Positions 1-10,322 of a stretch of 64,000 nt of DNA are shown piece by piece. The position numbers and the translations under genes are program-made. Numbering within the stretch: position 1 is the first letter of the stretch; the number at the start of each line of letters is the position of its first letter. The DNA is from Oegoconia quadripuncta (Eukaryota > Arthropoda > Insecta > Lepidoptera > Autostichidae). The notes beneath the pieces were generated by a model. It did not search any database and had not been told where the DNA came from. It worked only from the letters and a program-made list of their open reading frames with translations. The stretch lies in contig OX438753.1 of NCBI GenBank assembly GCA_949316235.1, positions 22,934,801-22,998,800 on the forward strand. Reading direction: 5' to 3'.

Positions 1-108
1 TGCCAAGTACAAATATTAATTTATCATCGTTCTTGATTATACTCACTGAACGAAGCTCGTTATAGGAGAGGATGATGTGTGTGGTCGTGATCGTCTATAT
101 GTGAATTA

Positions 109-300
109 CTAGCTTTCCGCCCGCGACTTCGTCCGCGTGGAGGATTATATCAAAATCGATTCAGCAAAAAAATTTACCTATATGTTAATGCAGATCCTAA
201 TCTGTCTACCCACCAAATTTTATCCAAATCCGTCCACGACGTGAAGAGGTAACAATCATACATACATACACACAAGCTTTTGCATTTATAATATTTATAA
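109..300 (-). mobile_element. Helitron-like non-autonomous element
   Basis: Read on the minus strand, the element runs from an AATATTATAAATGC-like start to a GCGGGCGGAAAGCTAG end at 109-112, with a T as 3' flank. This fits the Helitron rule of a 3' CTRR end inserted at A/T. The body matches the copy at 29539-29738 (about 200 bp) in this window: a target-like GGACGGATTTGGAT block, then GCGGACGAAGTCGCGGG. It is non-coding, and the 5' TC end is not clear in this copy. Classification rests on resemblance to lepidopteran Lep1-type Helitrons and is inference. Confidence 0.6.
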
Positions 301-478
301 ATATATATAATATAATATAGTTGGGATTGAGATAATAATACACCAACTGTAAATTAAGGGGGTACCCTCTGAAATGAAATTCCACGGTCCTATCTCTCAA
401 GTAAGTAATATACAACTCTCAAGTAAATAACAAAGCCTGAATAGCCAGTATATCGACAGTCTGAGCTATTGAACCACT

Positions 479-670
479 ATAGAGCGTCGGTGGCTCAGCG
501 GTAAAGATGCGGTCTCTCAATTTGGGAGGTCCGGGTTCGATACCCAGGCAGCCCATGTACCAATGAGTTTTTAAGTTTAATTTATTATGTGCATTTATCC
601 GACTGTGGTCAAACGCGTATCCAGTTAATCAAAAAAGAAAATACTCCTAATTTATGATTTGATTTGATTT
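479..670 (+). mobile_element. tRNA-derived SINE, head intact (third SINE type)
   Basis: A tRNA-like head carries an A box TGGCTCAGCGG at 491-501 and a B box GGTTCGATACC at 534-544. It is followed by a non-tRNA body and an ATTTGATTTGATT tail near 650-665. No cloverleaf with an acceptor stem or CCA-compatible end can be drawn, so it is a SINE rather than a tRNA gene. Only one copy of this head is seen here. Both pol III boxes are intact. Confidence 0.55.
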
Positions 671-724
671 ATTTGTTTAAAATTCTTTTACGTAGAGTAA
701 GAAAAAAAAGTAAGAAAAGCTGAG

Positions 725-870
725 CAGATTTAATTTTTTATTTATTTTGCACTTTGTACACACAGATCAAAATGAATTAAATACAATTTTACAAAGGGTG
801 AACTGATCTCTATAATAAATCTCTTCCAGCAAACCCGCGAAAGTAAAACAATTTTAAAAGGTACATGCAT
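725..870 (-). mobile_element. 5'-truncated LINE 3' end (hairpin-tail family)
   Basis: On the minus strand the sequence reads GGGTTTGCTGGAAGAGAT, a decayed hairpin, CACCCTTTGTA, then a short A/T tail with a degenerate AATAAA. It matches the LINE 3' ends at 20842-21214 (minus) and 63590-63715 (plus). It is a non-coding 3' UTR relic. The hairpin stem at 806-820 has lost pairing. Confidence 0.5.
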
Positions 871-879
871 GTTGGATGT

Positions 880-1230
880 TAGGCAGTTCGGAAAATATTA
901 AAATATAAACTTTTGTCAATTTAAAATGTGTAATTTACTGTTTATTAACACAGAAAAAAATCTAACTTTTTAGAATAAACTGCAGATTATGCTAAACCGC
1001 CCTGCAATTTTTGCATAATTTTCACGTTATATCAGTTGTTAAAGACCGCTAACCATATACAACACACGTGAGAAAAACCAAGAAAAACAGTGAACTGAAG
1101 TAAGCTCACGATAAGATAAATGTAATAAAACAAAGCACGAGTTTACTCCTTTGTATTTATATGCAAATTAGTTAACGCGACTGAAGCAATCCCGACTCGA
1201 TCATTTTTATACGCCTTGGAATGTGGCCCA
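880..1230. other. No gene recognised
   Basis: AT-rich sequence with stops in all frames and no repeat I can place. Nothing supports a feature. Confidence 0.5.
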
Positions 1231-1231
1231 C

Positions 1232-1312
1232 TTTCGTAGGCCGCTACGTGCGTAGAACCCGTAGGCCTTGCGTAGCTCACGTAGCGGCGGGGTACACTGT
1301 GTCCTACGAATC
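1232..1312. repeat. GC-rich inverted repeat
   Basis: The arms GCCGCTACGTG (1240-1250) and CACGTAGCGGC (1278-1288) are perfect reverse complements around a 27-nt loop that also contains CGTAG-type words. The patch is GC-rich against AT-rich flanks. It may be the remains of a MITE with palindromic ends, but no target-site duplication was found. Confidence 0.45.
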
Positions 1313-1445
1313 TTAAAATTGTAAATTTTTATAATACGTAATACAATATACAATAGAAGGAAGATACATTATTAGTAGACAATAAACTTTTCTTTCATTA
1401 ATTGGTATAGATACTCTGCTCGGTCTATTAGTGTAGCCCAACATT

Positions 1446-1560
1446 ATATTGGACGACCGATTAGTGTAGTGGATATATATGATATGGTGTACCCTGTCAG
1501 CGAAACCAAGGGTTGCGGGTTTGAGTCATGGATGTTTATATAAATATTTATATACAGGGT
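1446..1560 (+). mobile_element. SINE-B, truncated
   Basis: The head GACCGATTAGTGTAGTGGAT, then CCCTGTCAGCGAAACCAAGG and a B-box region GGGTTGCGGGTTTGAGTC, matches the full SINE-B at 46858-47098. The body stops at TATAAATATTTATATA, and the 3' half is missing. Confidence 0.6.
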
Positions 1561-2032
1561 CAATTTTTTAAGTGGGCCTGGATGACTAAATCCTAAACTA
1601 AGAGGAATAGCGAAAAGTACTCAAAGGAGTCTCGGCCCCATTTTGTCGAAAAGTAAAACTGCATCATTGGATTTTTTAAAAACCAATCATTCCTAGCTAA
1701 GAATCGAATCCGTTGATCTTGAAAAAAATAACACACCCTGTAGACCATTCGATAGTGTCGCTAATAAGGAACGAGTTCTGGGAAGAAATGACATGCGTCA
1801 AACTTAAGGAAAGGGCTAATTTTTATATTTTTCATACCTTAACTACCTACTCATTAAAACTTAACTGAACAATTGTTCAAAATGATTCAAACCTCACTTT
1901 TCAAAGGCGCTGGAAGGCCCTTAGGCCTTTAGGACGTCAATTCCCCCGACGATAAACAAGGTGTTATGTGTTTGTCCGGATACGTTTCAGTAATCCGCGG
2001 TCCGATTTGAGTGGTTTAATTTTTATTACAGA
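1561..2032. other. No gene recognised
   Basis: No open frame of note and no identified repeat. It contains a GGTGTTATGTG phrase (about 1961) that recurs near 8870, 10377 and 51030, possibly part of an old interspersed repeat. Confidence 0.4.
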
Positions 2033-2128
2033 CTAACTTTCCGCCCGCGGCTTCGCCTGCATGGAATAGCTTTATCGCGGATATGTTTAATTTGTTTATC
2101 CCGCGGGAACTACTGCGTTGTAGCCTAA
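2033..2128 (-). mobile_element. Helitron-like fragment (3' end)
   Basis: The minus-strand 3' terminus GCCGCGGGCGGAAAG is followed by TTAG instead of CTAG. Inward are CGCGATAAAG and GTAGTTCCCGCGGGATAAAC, as in the copies at 18242, 26640 and 58056. The 5' half is absent. Confidence 0.6.
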
Positions 2129-2540
2129 CTTTTAGACTGCAACTTATTCTGAGACGGAGACCTTCTTTGATACCACTTTGCGACACCGAAAATTAATTTT
2201 TAAGAACTTTAATCTATAAGAGAAACTGCTTAGCTATTTTTATTGCATACTGTAAACTACATTATGACTTGAGATAGGAGTACCTATTCTAACACATGAA
2301 ACTGTTTTGTGTACTATACTTTTATCTCACTCGGTCCCAAATAGATTATTTTAGGTGTGTACCACTTCGGATAATATCATTTGGAAGAATCTAGTATCTA
2401 AGATACAGGCTAGGCCTAGTTTAGATACTAGCATTACTACGATAATTAGAAAGTACACTACTAATTAAATAAGTTCACAGTTTAAGTGGTCGCATCAATT
2501 TCTCATGCATGATGTAAGATTTTAGTTCTACCCACTTTAG

Positions 2541-2568
2541 TTATATATATATATATATATATATATAT
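2541..2568. repeat. (TA)n microsatellite
   Basis: An uninterrupted run of about 13-14 TA units. Confidence 0.9.
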
Positions 2569-2694
2569 TACAATTGTGTTAACTGTGTACCATTAAGCAT
2601 TAACTGTGTACCATTAAGAATGAATAAATGAATAAAAAAATTAAAAAAAAAATTCACTGTATATACATATTTTCACACTTTATGTAAAAATAAT

Positions 2695-2790
2695 ATACAT
2701 ACATACATACATAATGTCACGCCTGTTTCCCATTGGGGTAGGCAGAGACCACAGACTTCCACTTGCTACGATCCTGACACACCTCTAATA
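2695..2790 (-). pseudogene. R-I RTE-like LINE, last 22 codons and tail
   Basis: A minus-strand peptide ending SKWKSVVSAYPNGKQA-stop (stop at 2717-2719) is the same C terminus as in the longer copy at 26899-27267. Downstream on that strand is the tail ATTATG(TATG)n. Homology ends near 2786, so this is a severely 5'-truncated retrocopy. It encodes nothing functional. Confidence 0.65.
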
Positions 2791-2855
2791 ATAATATGTG
2801 TGTCGCTAAATGGGTCAAAGAAACGATTCTTTTTCTTATTCTTATTTTTACGCAC

Positions 2856-3012
2856 TTTATCCGGATAAAAAGTATCTTATGTCTTAATCTAGACAAATAC
2901 AAATACAAATGATTTATTTGCTATCTAGGTAGAATATACCCTGCATTAAGACATAGGATAAACCAAATTTCATTGAAATCCGTTCATCCGTTTCACCGTG
3001 ATTGAGCAATGG
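2856..3012. mobile_element. Rearranged Helitron-like fragment
   Basis: Segments of the element's body occur in mixed orientation. 2856-2890 and 2966-3012 (ATCCGTTCATCCGTTTCACC) are minus-strand. 2928-2965 (GTAGAATATACCCTGCATTA) is plus-strand. This indicates a local inversion within an old copy. Confidence 0.45.
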
Positions 3013-3299
3013 GCAACTATCAAATAAACTGAATGTTTAAACTTATCATAACTCATGATGAAAATCGGTTAAGGCGTTACGTAGATATTTAGCATTTAAC
3101 ACGTTATTTGGTTGATATATCATAATTTTCATATCTATATATACATATATCTATATATATATCAATAAATATTTATTTAGTACACCTATATATTTACGTT
3201 TGTATTTTGTTGCTATTTTATAAATGTTATGTTTAAGTAGGTATATTTGTCTATTGATCTATGTATGTATGTGTATGTAAATATATGAAATTTATTCAC

Positions 3300-3501
3300 G
3301 TAGTGTGTATCTGCATCCCTATTTAATACCGCACAACCCACCTATTTCAAATGTACTGTCCTTATACCCAAAGGTTGCCTGGAAGAGATCGCTTTTAGTG
3401 ATAAGGTCGCCAAATTGTACATTCTATTCTTACCACTTTTCTGAAACTGTATTTTCTTATCTGTTGTGCAATAAAGTGTATTTGTATTGTATTGTATTGT
3501 C
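3300..3501 (+). mobile_element. 5'-truncated LINE 3' end, (TATTG)n tail
   Basis: It contains CCCAAAGGTTGCCTGGAAGAG, the hairpin ATCGCT-TTT-AGTGAT (3388-3402), AAGGTCGCC, and the tail AATAAAGTGTATTTG(TATTG)n ending near 3500. The same architecture is inserted in a SINE at 53648-53920, where both boundaries are defined. The 5' limit of this copy may lie further upstream. Confidence 0.65.
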
Positions 3502-3639
3502 ATAATCATCCAGAGGTTTGAAGCTTTCAGTTTATATCTTGTATTATCGAGAATCACACGGACGAAGGCATTTGCGGAATGCTGGTGAAAAATAACATCA
3601 ACTTTTCTCGTAATGTAGAATAGCATCATCTTCAAACTA

Positions 3640-3960
3640 AACAGTCGATCCAACGAAACTGCAGCTCAAAAAATCGATTAAGTCCCAAAGCACAGTTGGA
3701 GTCTCTAGGAGGGTTTGGAGAGTTTTTGAGTATGCTGGAGGGGGGTGGGGCGCATGCGCGGGGCGGGGGCACGCGCTGACGTCACAGCTAGCCGGGGAGC
3801 GGGCCAGTGCCTCGCGAGCGCGCGCCTGGTTACGCACGATAACCACTAATTCAACTAAACACAATCTTCCGATGTTAATTCTTCCATATCTGCAACTGTT
3901 TAAGGCCAAATCCTCTACAAACCGCGCGTTTCTTTGCAACTACAAGTACAATTGTTCATG
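3640..3960. promoter_or_regulatory. GC-rich promoter-like island
   Basis: A CpG- and GC-rich patch lies in AT-rich DNA. Visible sites are GCGCATGCGC (3750-3759, NRF1-type palindrome), GGGCGGGGG (3761-3769, Sp1/GC box) and TGACGTCA (3777-3784, full CRE). No convincing coding frame starts here: the frame spanning it on the minus strand has no ATG at its start and poor coding character. It probably marks a promoter or non-coding first exon, and I cannot tell the direction. Confidence 0.45.
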
Positions 3961-4442
3961 AGAAGTGACCGTCTTGAATGAAAGTAAATATAAATAATAT
4001 ATTAAGGATAACAATGCCGGTGATGTATGATTCTAGCTTAGACGAAACTAGGTTGTCAAAGTTCATGACGTCTTCATCCCAAAAAGATGTCACATGGTAT
4101 ATAACCTAAATGCTTCGATAGGTTTGGGGGTCAGGGAAATGCACGGTTTTGTGTGTTCTATGATTATGTAAATAAGGTGTACATTGGCATGGCATGCTAA
4201 TACCCTACTTCAAAATGGAGGGTAATCGTGTGTTGCGATCTCTGATATTTGTGCATGGTAAAATTGGAGAAGCTGATGCCGGGCTCTCAGATAGAGGACG
4301 AATTCGTCAGTTGTATTGCGTTACCAACTGATTATAAAATTTACGTATAATTAAGGTTAGCATTTAAGAAAAGTGAACCGTAAAGACATTGCAGTATAAT
4401 CAATTTTTCTGTGTTTTATATCGCATACAATATCAAGGTAAA

Positions 4443-4673
4443 ATGAAATTTGTTGCAATGTTCCTAGGATTCATTTTTCCTTGTATGCTTGCTAGAATGG
4501 TGTACACACGGATGCGCGTTTGCCGTAAAAATTTCAGTGTAAGCAGGTCTCGCTGCTTTCACATTTGTGGTACCTTCGTCGGGTCAGTTTACACTGGTAC
4601 TGTTACGGTCATCGTGACGTCCACTGTACATTACATTACTTCACTAGGTTATTTATTCGTGTTTAAAAGCTAG
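4443..4673 (+). CDS. Possible small ORF, unrecognised (doubtful)
   Basis: ATG at 4443 in an AAA-ATG-A context opens 76 codons to TAG at 4671. The first 18 residues (MKFVAMFLGFIFPCMLAR) look like a signal peptide. The middle is cysteine- and arginine-containing, and the C terminus is hydrophobic and Thr/Val-rich. GC3 is not elevated, no polyA signal follows closely, and I recognise no family. It may be a chance frame; I list it only because it is one of very few ATG-started frames outside repeats, 0.5 kb downstream of the 3.7-kb island. Confidence 0.12.
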   Translation: MKFVAMFLGFIFPCMLARMVYTRMRVCRKNFSVSRSRCFHICGTFVGSVYTGTVTVIVTSTVHYITSLGYLFVFKS

Positions 4674-5179
4674 TTTTTCTCAAAAAAAAAATGTTCACTC
4701 ACATAATTACCCATTTAATAGGCGACAATAACTTTAAATTGAAACTTTAGAAAACTCTAGTGTCTCTCTTAAACAAGAATATCATAAAAACTAACTGTGT
4801 TAAAGCGAAATATCTCTGAAACGGCTTAACCGAAATCTATCAAACATGGCTCAATACGAGCTTACGAAGAACTATTTTCAAATCAGGCCAGACGTTTTGG
4901 CGCTACAAAGCCACAGAGGAAACCCGTTAAAAGGGGAAGTCTGAGAGCTAATACAAAACACCGCCACATTTCTAAACGTGTCCGACCTGTGGTCCGAAGC
5001 ATCGTTGCGCGCCTGACTATCCGTCCAGCTTCCTGTTGATGCGTATGTGTGGGTAAACAAACTCATACAAATATGCACCGTCTTCTTTTATCTTTGTGTT
5101 ACAACTAAACAGTGTTTGAAGAAAACCTTACTGTTGTGGATAGTCTGCAAATAGCATAAAACGAAGTCGGTATTTTTTG

Positions 5180-5328
5180 ACAATAAATTATAGAATTGAA
5201 AAACATACATAAATCGGGAACACCATGTCCGTATTCGTCATACAAACATATGCCCCTACCGGGATTCGAACCCGTGACTTTCTGGCATAGCAATAAGGGT
5301 TTCTAACCACTACACTAAATAGGTCATC
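5180..5328 (-). mobile_element. SINE-B, 3'-truncated
   Basis: On the minus strand the head TAGTGTAGTGGTTAGAAACC and the B box GGGTTCGAATCCCGG (around 5258-5272) precede GGGCATATGTTTGT and the body TTCCCGATTTATGTATGTTT. This matches the copies at 34901-35160 and 35375-35862. Confidence 0.6.
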
Positions 5329-5611
5329 AAATGCGGAAGTAATTTCTGTGTGTTTGTTCATTTTCTTGACTTGACCTATGAACAGATCGTATTGAAATTT
5401 GGTAGTGAGTTAGTCTCAAACCTGAAGAAGGACATGTGTAGATCTGTTAGTCCTTAATTTACACTACACTAATATTTTAATGAGATAAAGTTGTTTGTAT
5501 GACGTAATCATTAATCTTTGGAACTAGTAACGTGACTTTGAAAATGCTTTATATGATGAACAAAAGAGTACAATTACATTAAATTATTTGGTCCTATTAC
5601 ATAAATACATA

Positions 5612-5890
5612 CATACCGTTACGACCAATATCCCAAATGGGGTGGTCAGAAATATCCCAAACAATAGTATTTGGGTGTTCTAAACATTAAGAGATTAATG
5701 ATTGAAACAATATCCACGGTTCACCTTAAGAAATATACAATGCACACGTGACAGGGGGTGAGCCCATCGCCGTTGAAACGTGCAAATCTAAATCTTTTCT
5801 GGTGGAAAGTCCCTTAGTCGCCCTTTACGATACCCACGGGAAGAGACTTGGTTCTATTCTATATGAGTGCCGAAACCACACAGCACTCGT
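5612..5890 (+). mobile_element. LR repeat copy
   Basis: Blocks in order: CCAAATGGGGTGGTCAGA, a GTTTGGGTGTTC-like segment, ATCCACGGTTCACC, CACACGTGACAGGGGGTGAGC, the core TTAGTCGCCCTTTACGATAC, CCACGGGAAGAG, and GTGCCGAAACCACACAGCAC. The order is the same in all LR copies here. I take it for a LINE-derived 3' repeat (inference). An open 79-codon frame through it is a repeat by-product. Confidence 0.6.
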
Positions 5891-6000
5891 CCTATTATGT
5901 CTTAATAAAAATATATCTTATAGTAAAAATACGCCAACTCGCTTTCGTGAGTTAATAGCCAGTACGCTAGCTCCATTGCCCTGCTGAATGCATAAGCATT

Positions 6001-6330
6001 AACCGCCTCCGTGGCTCAATGTAAACAACATTGGGTTTACGTTTCGGAGGTCGCGGGTACGATCCCCAGCGGGGTACATATTTAGTACTCGGTTTGGTTG
6101 GTGGTAGGGCATATTAAATGTCCGCCTGGCTAGCTACCGCCATCTTATCTAAATCTGCCGCCAAACAGCAATGTTAATTACATTGTTGTGTTCCGGTTCT
6201 CAAAGATAAGATAGCCAGTCCCCAGTAAGATGGGGTTTCCGGGTCAGTACGCTACCACCTTCGGCCTCATCTTCACTTAACATCAGGTGTGATTGAGGTC
6301 AAGTGCTAACCCGTTGTGGATAAAAAAAAA
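6001..6330 (+). mobile_element. SINE-A
   Basis: Near full length: A-box region CCGTGGCTCAATG, B-box region GGGTACGATCCCC (one change from consensus), the body GGTGGTAGGGCAT...GTCCGCCTGGCTAGC, and the 3' end GGTGTGATTGAGGTCAAGTG...CCGTTGTGGATAAAAAAAAA. The best-delimited copy is at 32594-32936. Confidence 0.8.
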
Positions 6331-6332
6331 TA

Positions 6333-6430
6333 AGCCTATACACCAAACTTCATCCAAATTCGTTCATTCGATTTGCCGTGATCGAGTAACAAACAAACAT
6401 CCAAGCTTTCAAGTTTATAATATGACTTAG
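6333..6430 (-). mobile_element. Helitron-like fragment (5' part)
   Basis: The minus-strand AAGCTTGGATGTTTGTTTGTTACTCGATCACGGCAAATCGAATGAACG block, up to GGTGTATAGG, equals the 5' half of the element at 26640-26875. The SINE-A at 6001-6330 abuts it directly. Confidence 0.55.
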
Positions 6431-7200
6431 ATTTTCGCTTTTCCTGTAACAGGAGCAAATTATTGCTGCCTTTCGACGTCATAATGGCTCTTATGAACTT
6501 GTATTTAGAGTTTAAATCTCCAACGTCAGTCTTATTAGCCTTCCTATAATGTTCCTTGTTAAGAAATTTCTCTGTAGCCAATTATAACACAAACAGGAAG
6601 ATGTGGGTTTAATTACCTCCCATCTGGCTCTTTCCGTTGCCTAGAAACAGGATGGGTGGGCTGGTACTTCATATGTAACAATTTCCGTTCAAGTATCAGA
6701 CCTTTCTATAAGCACTCTGTTGTTTTATATATATGTGATGTATGTCAAAATCTGCGCTGAAACAGTATTAAAAAAAAAATCTGCCGCTATAGATTAATAT
6801 AGATAAATATTTTAAGTAAGCATTCTGGCGTAATGTGTTGCTGTCCTCATTCTCATAGGCAGAGACACACATAGACATACACATGTATTATATACATAAA
6901 AAACAAATTGGAGAAAATATGACTATCAAATGAATATCCAATTTTTGAGGGTAGGCATAGGAGTAACTAATACTCAAATGTTACCACCGAACTGGCATAC
7001 AAGCTTATTCCTTATTCTAACTTACCTTCTATTATTCCTTATAAATGGCAGGTTATATGCCTTAATACCTTTAACGAGTAAATAAGTCAAATGCCACCAG
7101 TCTGGCCTCTAAATGGGAGTTTAAGCAGACCCTTTTATTTTTATTTCCTTACTAGAATTTTAAAAGGGTTGAATTAACGAAAGGCTGATAAAATTACAAG
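6431..7200. other. No gene recognised
   Basis: AT-rich. A minus-strand open frame at 6336-6581 overlaps the Helitron fragment and has no protein character. Nothing else identified. Confidence 0.4.
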
Positions 7201-7224
7201 GTGTGGTGACGAATACGTTCAGTT

Positions 7225-7345
7225 CAAGCCAGCTGAAAGTCAATATCTATTCTTTTTCGATTAATGAAGTTAAGCAACGTCTGGGCGAGCCCGTTTTGGA
7301 TGGGTGACTAGAGTACGTTCTAATTAAAGTGTTTCTAAGCACGAT
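7225..7345 (+). pseudogene. 5S-rRNA-like fragment (5S-derived SINE or pseudogene)
   Basis: GAAGTTAAGCAACGTC (7266-7281), then TGGGCGAGCCCG and TTGGATGGGTGAC (7296-7308), reproduces the internal promoter region of eukaryotic 5S rRNA in order, with a few-nucleotide deletion between the blocks. Sequence 5' of this is diverged, and the 5S 3' end is missing. The match is to my knowledge of 5S rRNA; it is not a functional gene. A second such fragment lies at 56113-56190. Confidence 0.55.
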
Positions 7346-8165
7346 AAATAGTCGGACCGATTGCTTCTACCGATAATCTTAAAATAATAATAATTCAATT
7401 TTCAAAATAATTTCAAATGAATAGAATTTGCTTTCAATGTTTCAATTTAGATTTTTTTATGTTTTAATCTTTCAATTGACATTTGAATTTATAATTGTTA
7501 TTTTAAATGTTCAATGTCTACCACTGTTTACTAACATAGTTATAGGTGATTGTACTAACAAAATGGACCTTATTGTCTGGAAAATAAATATTTTTTTTTT
7601 TATTATTAAAGGTCGTGATTTTTTGTACATGTACCGTTTCTGTCAGTGGTAGAATAAAAATGTTTTCTAAGAAATCGGTAGCTTGCTTTAGATACAGGCA
7701 TTTAGTAATAAACATAGATTATTAGATTAAAATTACCACTGTGAATTTGATTGCGTGGGTGAATATACATAGAACTCCTGTAACTATTTTGAAAAAATCG
7801 ATCAATTAATTCTTTAATTTATGGAAAATTTCATCAAGGGCAAATATCACGAGACAATAAACGATTTTTAGAAAAGACGTAGTAGCCATTGATTAAATTG
7901 TTTTAGGAGATCTTAGCATCTTCTACAACGCAATGAAGTTGATAGTGGTAACTTTAATTTAATATTGTAGGATATATAACTAAATATCTATACAATTTTA
8001 TTCTATTTTTTATTTTATTAATAATACAGAATCAACAGCATCATTATAAAAAATGTTACACAAAATTTATCATATCATATCAAAAGTCATGCCAATTACA
8101 GATTCTCATTTTTCATTACAATTCTTAAAAAAAAAATAACTAGGTGGAAAGTCACTATTAAATAG
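7346..8165. other. No gene recognised
   Basis: Very AT-rich, with T-rich open frames of low complexity (for example 7428-7652). No identified feature. Confidence 0.4.
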
Positions 8166-8489
8166 CTCTGCATTCTCTATCGCATATTTCATGGGGAGTG
8201 TTCTGAAGAACTGTTCGAGCTAATACCCGCTGCTCAATTTAACCGATACACTTCTCGCCGAAAATTAAATTTCCATCCACATCACCTGGATGAGTGGAAG
8301 TCTACCACTATACGTTTCTCAAGAAACTTCTTACCACGTACTACCACACTGTGGAACGGACTTCCGGCAGCGGTATTCCCGAACGAGTACGACATTGGAA
8401 CCTTCAAGAAACGAGCCTACACCTTCCTCAAAGGCCGGCAACGCATCTGTGACCCTTTTGGTGTTGCGGGTGTCCATGGGCGGCGGTGA
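8166..8489 (+). pseudogene. L-I LINE, reverse transcriptase C terminus
   Basis: A 107-codon open frame ends at TGA 8487-8489. It carries the block [20 protein letters not shown] followed by a [16 protein letters not shown] stretch and terminal VHGRR, a typical C-terminal end of non-LTR retrotransposon RTs (W-N-x-L-P). It starts abruptly after TAG at 8163, so the copy is 5'-truncated. The frame is undamaged over its length. A longer-looking overlapping frame at 8290-8547 is out of phase. A second copy with a deletion is at 45260-45571. Confidence 0.75.
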
Positions 8490-8562
8490 TTGCTTTCCAT
8501 CAGGTGACCCGCATGCTCGTTTGCTGCCCTCTCATATAAAAAAATAATAATAATAATAATCA
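8490..8562 (+). mobile_element. L-I LINE 3' UTR and (TAA)n tail
   Basis: TTGCTTTCCATCAGGTGACC, then CGCATGCTCGTTTG and CCCTCTCATATAAAA, ending in (ATA)n. The last part of the ORF plus this UTR is nearly identical to the 3' ends of the SINE-D copies at 28496-28770 and 51997-52313. Confidence 0.7.
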
Positions 8563-9805
8563 TTATACAATCTAGAGGCAAAAGTGAATAGTGAGACAAA
8601 CAAAGTAACAATACTAAACCTAAAGCAAGCTACAGAATACAATTATATTTAAAGCAAGCTATAGAATTAGTTAAAAAACATTTTTATTCTCTTACTGATA
8701 GTATTCAATCCTTCGACAAATAATCAGGAACTTAAAGATTACTGGAAGTTACACCACAAAAATTGCGTATTTTTACTGGACTATGTTAGGCCACTAATCT
8801 GGCACAAAACGTGTAGCCAACTGAAAAACCTTTTGCTTAACACCGTACGAAAGACCACAGGTGTTATGTGTTTTCTAAATGTTCAATGTATAATTTTATT
8901 TAGACGTAGCTTGTCTGGCTAATCTGCTAACATCGAAACGGAAGACGAGTTTAACGTTTTGTTAACTATACTGCACCACACATACATATATACACTCCAT
9001 TCATACATACACTCACACATGCATTCTAACCAATCCCACCATTCGTCATATCCCTCCTCCACATCAACAACTGTCACTAACACTACAGAATATACTGCCT
9101 ACTGCCACCACTGCACATCAAGTTTTTATACAAATTCAATAAACTATAGTAAATTTAATTACAATAGTTTTTCTTCTTGTTCCATCGTGAACATAGCTTT
9201 ATATTGACTTCAAAAACGAGGCGATAAACAAATACAACCAAGTCTTTTTGAAATCGGTTAAAAACTCACTCGCACTCCCAAATTACTTAAATGACATTAA
9301 TTTAATTCTCGTTTTAAATTACACTACACTAATATAATATTACATAACATGCAACTTTCATGAGTCATGACCCTTCAAACTTTTCACGAAGCCTGCTGTT
9401 AAAACTTAAGAAATTTACAAAAATAGTGTAACTACAGCAAAATCCAGAACGTATCAATTTACTTTTGCATATGTAAGACCCTTATACGCTTATGCCCACT
9501 GATGGAGAATAAAGCATTTAACAAAATACAATTACATACCAAGGGATCGATTTGCTCGGGTATTCTCAAACTGATGCATAATTCATGTCTCCTCAGTGTC
9601 TTATTTAAATTAAGCACTTAAAGCTTCTGTGCTTTGATTTAATATTCGTATTCCGCTGAAAACTCTGATTAAGGTATTTTCAGTTGATGAAGTTGTCTGA
9701 AGAGCTGTTAAAAACTGGATATTTCTTTTTTCAATGGGTCATATGCATAATAAGTGAAAACTAATTTATTTATAAACAAAGCATTACTGTGCTGTGTAGT
9801 CTCGG
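8563..9805. other. No gene recognised
   Basis: AT-rich. A His/Ser/Thr-rich open frame at 8959-9207 comes from CACATA/CATACA-type low-complexity sequence. I see no gene or placed repeat. Confidence 0.4.
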
Positions 9806-9807
9806 CA

Positions 9808-10322
9808 CTCAAGTAGAATAGAACCAACCCGTCGCTACCCGTGGGTGTCGTAAAAGGCAACTAAGGGACTTTCCACCAGAAAACTTCTTTGGATTTGCAC
9901 GTTTTAAACGGCGATGGGCTCACCCCTGTCACGTGTGCATTTTTATAAATTTCATTAGGTGAATCGTGGATGTTGTTTCAATCATTAAACGTTTAATGTT
10001 TGGAACACTCAAACTCTATTGCATGGGATATCTCTGATCACCCCATTTGGGCTAAAAGTCGTGATGATATATACATATATATGCAAAACACTCAACTGTA
10101 AACTCACCTAACCCTCTGACTCACTAATGTCGCTAAGAACGTGTGCGCTGTGTGAAGCGTGGATGTTGTTTCAAACATTAAACGTTTAATATTTGGAACA
10201 CCCAAGCACTATTGTTTGGGATATCTCTGACCGCCCCATTTGGGGTAAAGGTCGTGATGTTATTTATGTATGTAAAACACCCAACTGTCAACTCACCTAA
10301 CTCTCCAACCCACTAATACTAA
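9808..10322 (-). mobile_element. LR repeat with tandem partial duplication
   Basis: The minus-strand LR copy has its core at about 9840-9880 (GTGGGTGTCGTAAAAGGCAA). The part from CGTGGATGTTGTTTCA to the end of the CCCCATTTGGG block occurs twice, starting at 9965 and again at 10158 (period 193), each followed by CACTCAACTGTAAACTCACC-type sequence. The two halves have diverged, so the duplication is old. Confidence 0.6.

Noticed and set aside
479..560. Functional tRNA gene
   Set aside because: A and B boxes are present, but no acceptor stem pairs and a SINE body and tail follow. The same holds for the heads of SINE-A and SINE-B (for example 5258, 35420, 47035).
3637..3939. 100-aa minus-strand protein across the 3.7-kb island
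   Set aside because: No ATG at its start, mixed low-quality composition, and open only because of GC-rich DNA.
8290..8547. 85-aa protein (and its relatives at 28517 and 45339)
   Set aside because: Out of phase with the real LINE RT C terminus (8166-8489, 45260-45571). At 28517 it runs through SINE-D and the shared LINE end.
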